Part shown: positions 1-6,693 of the stretch, in pieces
How the letters are laid out: the number at the start of each line of letters is the position of its first letter
How positions within the stretch are numbered: position 1 is the stretch's first letter
Origin: Bacilli bacterium
GTDB taxonomy: Bacteria; Bacillota_I; Bacilli_A; ML615J-28; CAG-698
Assembly (NCBI GenBank): GCA_016282055.1
Contig: JAEEJT010000033.1
Span: 1 to 12,939 of the forward strand
Reading direction: 5' to 3'
Length of the DNA stretch: 12,939 bases
Translations under genes and position numbers: made by a program
Notes under the pieces: generated by a model
The model's database searches: none
What the model was told of the DNA's origin: nothing
The model's input: only the letters and a program-made list of their open reading frames with translations

Positions 1-1040
1 GTAAATCTCTTTATGCTAAGAATATTGGATATACTAATTCGACTAAGAGAGCTGGAATTGAAAACATTGATCCTAGCGTAACAGTTACTGGTGTTCTTGG
101 TGGAAAAAGTGGAATGAAGAAACTTAGTAGCTATTTAAATAGTAAAGGCTATGGTTTCTATCCTATGTATTCATTTACTACTGGATATGGTTATAGTTAT
201 TTATTTGGTAGACAAAGATATACTTCAAAGAGTATAAGCCAAGATTATGCTATTCAAATGCCATATGAAATTGCTACTGGTCAAGCAACAGTTGGTGGTA
301 AAGCAGGATATGTATTAAGTCCTAGATACTATGAATCTCTTGCTACAAGTTTTGTTAAAAACTACAAGAAATATAGTGTTAGTGGAGTTTATCTTGATGA
401 TTTAGGTAATGCAAGTTATTCAGATTACGGCAAAAAAGTTAATATTTACTCTGCTGGTTCTAGTCTTTACCAAAGTAAAGCATTAGAAACTATTAGTTAT
501 AATGAAAACATTATGGCTAATAATCCTAATGATTATGCATTCCCATATATTACTAATGCTAATAATGTACCTGTTACAACTACTATGTATGGTAGTGTTG
601 ATAGAAGTTGTCCTTTATATCAACTTGTTGTAAGTGGTCTTATTGATTATAGTTCTCCATATATTAATTATGGAAATAATAATAATATTAGATGGAATTT
701 ATTAAAAGCTATTGAAACTGGCTCTAACTTATCATATGTTATTTCATATGATGATACAAGTGTATTATTAGATACTGCTTATACTGATTATTACAATTCT
801 TATTATATGAATTGGAAAGAAACAATCATTAATATGACTAAAGAATTGAATGATTTAGGTATTTATAGTAGTAGACTTGTTGGTCATGAATATATAACTG
901 ATAATGTTGTTAAAGTTACATATGAAAATGGATTAACAATTCTTATTAATTATGAAACTACTACATATAATGATATAAAGACTGGTTTTGCTTTAAAGGC
1001 TAATTCTTATGTTGTAATAAAGGAGGCAAACAATGCTTAA
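1..1040 (+). CDS. DUF5696-like putative glycoside hydrolase, 5' end outside window
   Basis: The frame is open from base 3 to the TAA at 1038-1040, giving 345 residues with no start seen; the Met codon at 114 is internal. The fragment reads like the C-terminal half of a TIM-barrel protein followed by a small beta domain. Visible marks are YLDDLG at about residues 130-135 (DNA near 390), a stretch resembling 'QLVVSGLIDYSSPYIN' near 206-221, and 'LLKAIETGSNLSYVIS' near 233-248. I recall these patterns from DUF5696 proteins, which are commonly encoded beside CUT1 sugar permeases. The last 60 residues are strand-rich and end the fold. The substrate is unknown, and whether it is secreted cannot be seen. 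Its last 8 bases overlap the first permease gene, and that gene's ribosome site lies inside it, so the two are probably co-translated. Family assignment is from memory; a generic GH-like TIM barrel is the alternative. Confidence 0.6.
   Translation, partial: KSLYAKNIGYTNSTKRAGIENIDPSVTVTGVLGGKSGMKKLSSYLNSKGYGFYPMYSFTTGYGYSYLFGRQRYTSKSISQDYAIQMPYEIATGQATVGGKAGYVLSPRYYESLATSFVKNYKKYSVSGVYLDDLGNASYSDYGKKVNIYSAGSSLYQSKALETISYNENIMANNPNDYAFPYITNANNVPVTTTMYGSVDRSCPLYQLVVSGLIDYSSPYINYGNNNNIRWNLLKAIETGSNLSYVISYDDTSVLLDTAYTDYYNSYYMNWKETIINMTKELNDLGIYSSRLVGHEYITDNVVKVTYENGLTILINYETTTYNDIKTGFALKANSYVVIKEANNA
1021..1026 (+). promoter_or_regulatory. Strong ribosome binding site for the first permease
   Basis: AGGAGG lies 6 nt before the ATG at 1033. 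It is inside the last codons of the upstream gene, which fixes the permease start and makes an 8-nt overlapping junction. Confidence 0.8.
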
Positions 1041-2313
1041 GAAAATATTTGATTATATTTTATTTGGTTTAGATAAAGTATTAATGTGTTTTGCATATAT
1101 GTTTGAAGGCATTGGTTGGTTTTTTAGAACATGTTGTGAAGGAATTAGTAAAGGTTTTGTATTTTTAGGAAGTTATGTAAACTTATTTTATGAAAAATGT
1201 ATTTTATTTGTTTGGAAGAAAATAGTTAGTTTATATAAAAAAATTAAGGCTTGGTTTATTAATATTCTTAATAAAATAAGTCATAAAAGAGAAGAACTTA
1301 GAGAAAAAAATAAAGATTCTAAATTCTTTAATGGAGTTAAAAAAGTATTTGGATTTGTTCCTAATTACTTAGCAAATAATATTTCTTACCGTAAGAAACA
1401 AGCTTTATGGGGATTTGTATTTGTATTACCTTTAATGATTGGATTTATCTATTTCTTCTTATTCCCATTTATTAATACTATTATATATAGTTTCTGTAAT
1501 GTTTATAATGCTAGTGCTAATAAATATAATGGTAAAATATATGGATCTGTTACTGAATTCGTTGGTTTTGATAATTATAAATATATCTGGAATGTTCATG
1601 CAACATTTAAAGATACTTTAGTTGATGTATTTTTTAATACATTACTTCAAGTAGTTTTGATTTTAATATTCAGTTTAATTATTGCTGTTGTATTAAATTC
1701 TAAGTTTAAATGTAGAGCATTTGTTCGTGCTGTATTCTTTATGCCAGTTATCTTTAACTCTCAAGCTGTTGATATTGCTGTTTCAAAAGGATCTTCAATG
1801 TCTACAATCATGGATGAAAGTGGACAAGATGTATTTAGTACAGTGTTTGATTTTAGTGAATTTTTGATTAGTGCAAATGTTCCTAAAACCGCTGTTGATT
1901 TCTTAACAAAGACATGCGATTCAATATTTGATGTTATATCTTATTCTGGTGTTCAGATTTTGATATTCTTATCAGGTATTCAATCTGTTTCAAAATCATT
2001 GTATGAAGCTGCTAAGATTGAGGGAGCTACTCAATATGAAATATTCTGGAAGATAACATTCCCAATGGTTTCTCCATTGATGTTAACTGCAGGTATTTAT
2101 ACGGTTGTTGACTCATTCTTACGAAGTGACTTATTAAAACTTATGAGTAAATATGGCTCTAGTGGCGATGTTGCTTATACCCTTGGGCTTGGGGGACTTA
2201 CAAATGACGGAATCTATGCAGCAATGTCTATACTATTCTGTTTAGTATCTTTAGCTGTTGTTGCTATAGTAACTCTAGTATTAAGGAAAGTTGTGTTCTA
2301 TCAAAATGACTAA
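1033..2313 (+). CDS. Carbohydrate ABC transporter permease, MalF/UgpA-like (CUT1), with long N-terminal extension
   Basis: This 426-residue polytopic membrane protein is one half of a sugar-importing channel. The permease core starts near residue 120 with a hydrophobic segment at about 125-155; others lie near 200-221, 229-247, 302-318, 343-360 and 393-416. The cytoplasmic EAA loop that contacts the ATPase is clear at 324-349, with EAAKIEGA followed by IFWKITFPMVSP. Two things are unusual. About 120 residues precede the first normal membrane segment; this extension has aromatic, amphipathic or weakly hydrophobic stretches (5-60) and then a Lys-rich helix (65-105). The loop between the third and fourth membrane segments (about 248-300) is also long. 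It overlaps its neighbours by 8 nt on both sides, so it should form a heterodimer with the next gene product. No ATPase gene is present. The family is certain, the sugar is not. Confidence 0.92.
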   Translation: MLKKIFDYILFGLDKVLMCFAYMFEGIGWFFRTCCEGISKGFVFLGSYVNLFYEKCILFVWKKIVSLYKKIKAWFINILNKISHKREELREKNKDSKFFNGVKKVFGFVPNYLANNISYRKKQALWGFVFVLPLMIGFIYFFLFPFINTIIYSFCNVYNASANKYNGKIYGSVTEFVGFDNYKYIWNVHATFKDTLVDVFFNTLLQVVLILIFSLIIAVVLNSKFKCRAFVRAVFFMPVIFNSQAVDIAVSKGSSMSTIMDESGQDVFSTVFDFSEFLISANVPKTAVDFLTKTCDSIFDVISYSGVQILIFLSGIQSVSKSLYEAAKIEGATQYEIFWKITFPMVSPLMLTAGIYTVVDSFLRSDLLKLMSKYGSSGDVAYTLGLGGLTNDGIYAAMSILFCLVSLAVVAIVTLVLRKVVFYQND

Positions 2314-3319
2314 TGTATTAGATAAAAAAGCTATGAAAGCCAAACTTAGTCGTCAAACTAAGCGTAAAATAGCTGCAAAGAAAGCATTTATTGTTGTTGG
2401 TTCATTATTACGTGCATTTATCTTAATTGGATTATGTTTTGTAATTTTGTTACCATTATTTGAAAAACTATCTCAAGCATTTAGACATCCAACTGATATT
2501 ACTAATCCTCAAGTTGTATTTATCCCAGCTCAATTTAGTGTTTTAAACTTCCAAATTGCTGGTAAGATGTTAAATTATGGACAATCTTTATTACATACAT
2601 TTATTTTATCTACTGTTACAATGCTAATCCAGATAATTGCAACTGCAGTTGCTGGTTATTCATTTGCAAGATTAAAATTTAAAGGTAGTAATATATTATT
2701 CTTATTAGTGTTGATTACATTAATAGTTCCAAATGAAGCATTAGATAGATCTCGTTCTTGGTTATTACGTGAACATTCATTCTTTGGAATTAGTCTAATT
2801 GGTAATATTGCATCTATGTTTATATTAGCTGCATTTGGTCAAGGTATTCGTTCTGCAATATTTATCTTCTTGTTTAGACAATTCTTTAAAGGTGTTCCTA
2901 AGGAACTTGAAGAATCTGCACAAGTTGATGGTGCTGGTATAATTCGTACATTCTGGAGTGTTATGCTTCCTAATGCAAGAGGAGCAATTGTTACTGTTGG
3001 TTTATTTGCTTTTGTATGGCAATGGAATGATAGTTACTTTGGTCAATTATTAGGATATACATCTTCTAGATATTCATTACTAGCTGTTGAGTTAGGAAAT
3101 GGTACTGAAGTATTACCTGCTATTATTAGTACTTGGATGAGTTCAAAGAATCCTGTTTTAAGAAGTATTGCTTCTACAGATATAGGATTTGACCCATTGT
3201 TCATTTCATTAATTGCAAATACTGCAGCATTAATGATTATGGCACCATTATTAATTGGTTATTTCTTCGTTCAAAGATTATTCGTTGAAAGTATAGAAAG
3301 AACTGGTATTACTGGTTAA
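2306..3319 (+). CDS. Carbohydrate ABC transporter permease, MalG/AraQ-like (CUT1)
   Basis: This 337-residue inner-membrane permease is the partner of the preceding gene product. Hydrophobic segments lie near residues 28-50, 94-120, 128-146, 165-190, 226-247 and 299-322. The EAA loop is at 201-222 (EESAQVDGA, then FWSVMLPNARGA). The C-terminus 'FVESIERTGITG' matches the usual ending of MalG-type permeases (FVEGI..TGVKG), so the protein is full length. I chose ATG 2306 over an in-frame TTG at 2291. The ATG gives an ATGACTAA overlap with the upstream stop, mirroring the previous junction, whereas the TTG sits almost on top of the AAGGA at 2283-2287. That AAGGA is 18 nt from the ATG, longer than usual, so translation probably depends on coupling. 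A hairpin terminator follows directly. The imported sugar cannot be read from the sequence; the downstream genes suggest an amino-sugar oligosaccharide. Confidence 0.92.
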   Translation: MTNVLDKKAMKAKLSRQTKRKIAAKKAFIVVGSLLRAFILIGLCFVILLPLFEKLSQAFRHPTDITNPQVVFIPAQFSVLNFQIAGKMLNYGQSLLHTFILSTVTMLIQIIATAVAGYSFARLKFKGSNILFLLVLITLIVPNEALDRSRSWLLREHSFFGISLIGNIASMFILAAFGQGIRSAIFIFLFRQFFKGVPKELEESAQVDGAGIIRTFWSVMLPNARGAIVTVGLFAFVWQWNDSYFGQLLGYTSSRYSLLAVELGNGTEVLPAIISTWMSSKNPVLRSIASTDIGFDPLFISLIANTAALMIMAPLLIGYFFVQRLFVESIERTGITG

Positions 3320-3325
3320 TATATT

Positions 3326-3351
3326 AAAGGTGCTACTATGTAGCACCTTTT
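3326..3351 (+). terminator. Rho-independent terminator after the permeases
   Basis: AAAGGTGCTAC (3326-3336) pairs perfectly with GTAGCACCTTT (3340-3350) around a 3-nt TAT loop. A short T run follows, then AATC and six more T (3355-3360). It separates the transporter genes from nagZ. No promoter is recognisable between it and nagZ, so it may be partly read through. Confidence 0.8.
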
Positions 3352-3370
3352 AATCTTTTTTGGAGTAATT

Positions 3371-4912
3371 ATGAAATATGATATATCTAAATTAACACTT
3401 GAAGAAAAAGTTGGACAAATGTTAATGTTTGCTTTTCATGGAACTGAATATAATAAAGATATTGAAAAACGCATTAAGGAGTTACATTGTGGAGGATTAA
3501 TATATTTTGGAAGAAATATAATTAATGCAAATCAAGTAACTAAACTTAATTATGATATTCTTTCTAATAGTAGTATTAAACCTTTTCTTGGTATAGATCA
3601 AGAAGGTGGATACGTTGAAAGAATAAAAGATGATATTATTAGATTGCCTAGTGCTATGGCTTTTACTAGTAGTAATACCTTACCATATAATTTATGTAAA
3701 GAGTTAGGTAATGAATTAAAACATATGAATTTTTCTATTAATTTTGCTCCTGTTTGTGATATTAATAGCAATATGTATAATCCAGTTATTAATGTTAGAA
3801 GCTATAGTGATAATCCTAATATTGTTAGTTTATATTCAAAATCTAGCTTTAATGGGTTTAAAGATAGTAATCTTATTTCTTGCATTAAGCATTTTCCTGG
3901 ACATGGTGATACAAGTGTTGATAGTCATTTAAGCTTACCTCAAGTTGATAAATCATATCAGGAAATTTTATCTTGTGAATTAATACCATTTATTGATTGT
4001 ATTAATAGTGATGTTGATGCTATTATGTTGGGTCATATCAAGTTTAGTAAGATTGATAATAATTATCCATCTAGTTTATCTAAAGTTATTGGAAGGGATA
4101 TTTTAAGGCAAAAATTAGGTTTTAAAGGACTTGTTATAACTGATAGTCTAACAATGGGTGCTATATATAATAACTACTCAATAAGAGACATTATTATTAA
4201 TGCACTTGATGCTAGTTGTGATATTTTAATGTTTTGTGGAGATGCAAATATTAGTGATCATATCAATATTTATAATACTTTTCTTGATTTAGTTAAGAAT
4301 AATATTATAAGTATTGATAGAATTAATGAAAGTTGTAAAAGAATACTTGATTATAAAAATAGATATATTAATGAAACTATATACTCTAATTATTCTTTAA
4401 AACCAAGTAGTAATAATTTATTTGTCTTTGATAAAAGTATTTGTAATTTACTAAAATCAGAACTTTTACCTTTAAGAAAAAATGATAAAGTATTAATAAT
4501 TATTCCTAAAATAACTTATTTAAGTCTTGTTGAAAATAACAAAGAAGAAGTTATTAGTTTAAAAAAATGTTTATTAAAATATAATAAATTTGATATAAAG
4601 GAAATAATTTTAGATAATTATTCAAAAATTGATGAAATACCTTTGAATGATTTATCTAATTATGATAAAATTATACTAGGTACTTATAATGTATCTAGTG
4701 ATTTAAATCAAGTTAAACTTTATAACTTATTAAAAAAAGATATAACAATAGTTATAAGTCTTAGAAGTCCATATGATATTTTATATTTAGATAATGTAAA
4801 ATCATATATTTCTATATTTGGAGCTAGTTTGTTATCATTTGAAAGTTTAAGTAAGTGTTTAACTGGAGTTAATAAATTTTCAGGAGTTATGCCTGTTAAA
4901 ATAACAAAATAA
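3371..4912 (+). CDS. nagZ: NagZ-type beta-N-acetylglucosaminidase (GH3), cytoplasmic
   Basis: It hydrolyses terminal beta-linked N-acetylglucosamine from chito- or muropeptide-type oligosaccharides. The 513 residues comprise a GH3 TIM barrel (about 1-335) and a C-terminal alpha/beta domain (about 370-513), the two-domain layout of Bacillus-type NagZ. The substrate-loop signature runs from KHFPGHGDT at 173-181 to DSH at 184-186; Asp184/His186 correspond to the NagZ-specific acid/base dyad. The nucleophile is predicted as Asp258 in VITDSLTMG, and DQEGG is at 76-80. There is no signal peptide, unlike the secreted Bacillus subtilis enzyme, so it should act on imported sugars. TGGAG at 3361-3365 is well placed before the ATG. 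nagB starts 11 nt after its stop. Some close relatives are reported to act as phosphorylases using the same His dyad, so phosphorolysis is a possible alternative reaction. Confidence 0.93.
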   Translation: MKYDISKLTLEEKVGQMLMFAFHGTEYNKDIEKRIKELHCGGLIYFGRNIINANQVTKLNYDILSNSSIKPFLGIDQEGGYVERIKDDIIRLPSAMAFTSSNTLPYNLCKELGNELKHMNFSINFAPVCDINSNMYNPVINVRSYSDNPNIVSLYSKSSFNGFKDSNLISCIKHFPGHGDTSVDSHLSLPQVDKSYQEILSCELIPFIDCINSDVDAIMLGHIKFSKIDNNYPSSLSKVIGRDILRQKLGFKGLVITDSLTMGAIYNNYSIRDIIINALDASCDILMFCGDANISDHINIYNTFLDLVKNNIISIDRINESCKRILDYKNRYINETIYSNYSLKPSSNNLFVFDKSICNLLKSELLPLRKNDKVLIIIPKITYLSLVENNKEEVISLKKCLLKYNKFDIKEIILDNYSKIDEIPLNDLSNYDKIILGTYNVSSDLNQVKLYNLLKKDITIVISLRSPYDILYLDNVKSYISIFGASLLSFESLSKCLTGVNKFSGVMPVKITK

Positions 4913-4923
4913 AAGGAGTTTAT

Positions 4924-5649
4924 ATGAAATTAATCGTTGTTAAAGATTATGAAGCTATGAGTAAAGAAGCTTCAAACATTATTAAAAATTTATTAAAGGA
5001 AAAACCAAATGCTACTTTAGGTTTAGCAACTGGATCTAGTCCAATTGGATTATACCAAAATTTAATTAATGATTATAAAAATGGTGAAATTAGTTTTAAA
5101 GATGTTAAAACTTTCAATCTTGATGAATATTGTGAATTACCAAAGAGTCATAAAGAAAGTTATTATTCATTTATGCATAGAAACTTATTTAGCCAAGTAG
5201 ATATTAAAGAAGAAAATGTACATATTCCAAATAGTGAAGGTAGTGATTTACAAGCTTTATGTGATGAATATAATAATATGTTACATAATGCAACAATCGA
5301 TTTACAATTATTAGGAATTGGTGCTAATGGTCATATTGGTTTTAATGAACCTAATACTCCATTTGGTAAAGAAACTTGGGTTGTTGAATTAACAGAAAAG
5401 ACAAGACAAGATAATAAGAGATTCTTTAATAGTATTGATGAAGTTCCAACTCATGCTATGACAATGGGAATCAAAAACATTATGCAAGCTAAATGTATTT
5501 TATTAGTTGCTAATGGTAAAAACAAAGCTGAAGCTATAAAGATGCTTGCTAGTGGTGCTGTAACTGAGGCTTGTCCTGCTACAGTATTAAATCTTCATCC
5601 AAATGCAATTGTTATCGTTGATGAAGAAGCTGCTTCTTTAATTAAATAG
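4924..5649 (+). CDS. nagB: Glucosamine-6-phosphate deaminase NagB
   Basis: It converts glucosamine-6-phosphate to fructose-6-phosphate and ammonia, the last step feeding amino sugars into glycolysis. The 241-residue length is that of the short, Bacillus-type NagB without the allosteric C-terminal tail of the E. coli enzyme. Visible motifs are the phosphate-binding GLATGSSPIGLY (33-44), FNLDEY (64-69) with the catalytic Asp67, and GIGANGHIGFNEP (131-143) with His137 and Glu142, equivalent to E. coli Asp72, His143 and Glu148. AAGGAG at 4913-4918 precedes the ATG by 5 nt. It lies 11 nt after nagZ and directly abuts the acetyltransferase gene. NagA and a GlcNAc or glucosamine kinase, needed to make its substrate, are not in the window. 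Confidence 0.97.
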   Translation: MKLIVVKDYEAMSKEASNIIKNLLKEKPNATLGLATGSSPIGLYQNLINDYKNGEISFKDVKTFNLDEYCELPKSHKESYYSFMHRNLFSQVDIKEENVHIPNSEGSDLQALCDEYNNMLHNATIDLQLLGIGANGHIGFNEPNTPFGKETWVVELTEKTRQDNKRFFNSIDEVPTHAMTMGIKNIMQAKCILLVANGKNKAEAIKMLASGAVTEACPATVLNLHPNAIVIVDEEAASLIK

Positions 5650-6645
5650 ATGGGAAAATTTAATATAAGAAATTTTTTAAATAAAGATATCGAAAACATA
5701 AAAAAATGTTGGAATGAGGAAGTTGGATTTATATATCCAATTGATGATACATTATTTGACCAATGTATTACTAATAACAAATATTTTGATTTATCTTCAT
5801 CATATGTTGTATATGATGGAGATAAATTAATTGGTTTTATTTTAGGTAAAGTATATGATAATGATCCAATTATTCCAACGTATTTTGATTGGGGATGGAT
5901 ATCTTTATTTTTTATTTCTAGAAAGTATCGTAAATTAGGACTTGGAACTACTCTTTTAAATAAGCTTGAAGAAAGCATGAAGAAAAAAAATATTAAAACT
6001 ATAAGAGTTGGTGCTGATTTAGATAATTTCTTTCCAGGAATACCAAATGATTTTGATAATCTAACTGATGTGTTTTTTAAAAATCATGGTTATGAGTTAA
6101 ATGGTTATACTCATGATATGGTTAAAAAATTAGATAAAAATGATTTAGAACTTTTTAAAAATTATAATAATAATTGTTACATTGATGAAGATGGTAATAA
6201 AAAGAATGTTACTATTCGTTATGCAACTATTAATGATAAGGAAAAGACACTAGAATTTTTTAAAAGATGTTTTTTTGGAAGATGGAATTGGGAAGCTACA
6301 GTTTATTTTAATGACAATGAAATAAAAAAAGAATATTTAATTGCCCTTGTTGATGATAAAGTAGTAGGGTTTTTAAGAGTTAACAACGGTTTAATTAATA
6401 AAAAAAGTTATAATATAAACTGGAGTCATAGATTTGATAAGTTGTGTGGTTTTGGTCCACTTGGAGTTGATCCTAGTTATCGTAAGCATGGTATTGCCAA
6501 GATGTTATTTTATTATGGTATTTATGATACTTGTATTAATAATTATACTGATCTTATGATAGATTGGACAGGACTTGTTACATATTATCAACAATTTGGT
6601 TTTGAAATTTTTAAGTGTTACCAATTTTGTAAAAAGAATTTATAA
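5650..6645 (+). CDS. Tandem GNAT-family N-acetyltransferase, GlmA-like candidate
   Basis: This 331-residue cytoplasmic protein contains two GNAT domains. The first spans about 4-160, with the acetyl-CoA-binding motif A as RKYRKLGLGTTLL (91-103). The second spans about 187-331, with YRKHGIAKMLF (277-287) preceded by the typical PLGVDPS strand. Clostridium acetobutylicum GlmA, a glucosamine/glucosaminide N-acetyltransferase, is also a two-GNAT protein encoded beside nagZ. The same arrangement here supports the idea that this enzyme re-acetylates free amino groups on glucosamine or chito-oligosaccharides. That substrate is inferred from context, not from recognised active-site residues. The ATG immediately follows the TAG of nagB with no intervening base, and no Shine-Dalgarno is visible upstream, so it is probably translated by re-initiation. 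Another small-molecule or aminoglycoside acetyltransferase role cannot be excluded. Confidence 0.85.
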   Translation: MGKFNIRNFLNKDIENIKKCWNEEVGFIYPIDDTLFDQCITNNKYFDLSSSYVVYDGDKLIGFILGKVYDNDPIIPTYFDWGWISLFFISRKYRKLGLGTTLLNKLEESMKKKNIKTIRVGADLDNFFPGIPNDFDNLTDVFFKNHGYELNGYTHDMVKKLDKNDLELFKNYNNNCYIDEDGNKKNVTIRYATINDKEKTLEFFKRCFFGRWNWEATVYFNDNEIKKEYLIALVDDKVVGFLRVNNGLINKKSYNINWSHRFDKLCGFGPLGVDPSYRKHGIAKMLFYYGIYDTCINNYTDLMIDWTGLVTYYQQFGFEIFKCYQFCKKNL

Positions 6646-6646
6646 T
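6618..6646 (+). promoter_or_regulatory. Possible promoter for the first Ig-stalked lipoprotein
   Basis: TTACCA (6618-6623) is followed by a 17-bp spacer and a perfect TATAAT (6641-6646), overlapping the end of the acetyltransferase gene. A start near 6653 would leave a 40-nt leader. Such matches are easy to find in AT-rich DNA, so this is a candidate only; read-through from upstream is the alternative. Confidence 0.35.
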
Positions 6647-6693
6647 AGTTTAGGGAAAAAAGAAAGAGAAAAATAAATTAAGAAAGGATTTTT

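Noticed and set aside
114..116. Met at 114 as start of the first gene
   Set aside because: The frame is open to the window edge and reads as protein (KSLYAKNIGYTNSTK), and no ribosome site precedes 114, so the gene begins outside.
2291..2305. TTG start for the second permease
   Set aside because: The AAGGA upstream is only 3 nt away, too close. The ATG at 2306 repeats the overlap pattern of the previous junction.
3744..3932. Short hydrophobic frame inside nagZ, and similar ones at 1439-1621 and 8804-9013
   Set aside because: These are out-of-frame readings of well-supported genes, rich in Ile/Leu as expected from AT-rich codons.
5595..5978. Minus-strand open frame of 127 codons
   Set aside because: It lies opposite nagB and the acetyltransferase, has low-complexity sequence with no recognisable domain, and has no ribosome site or promoter.
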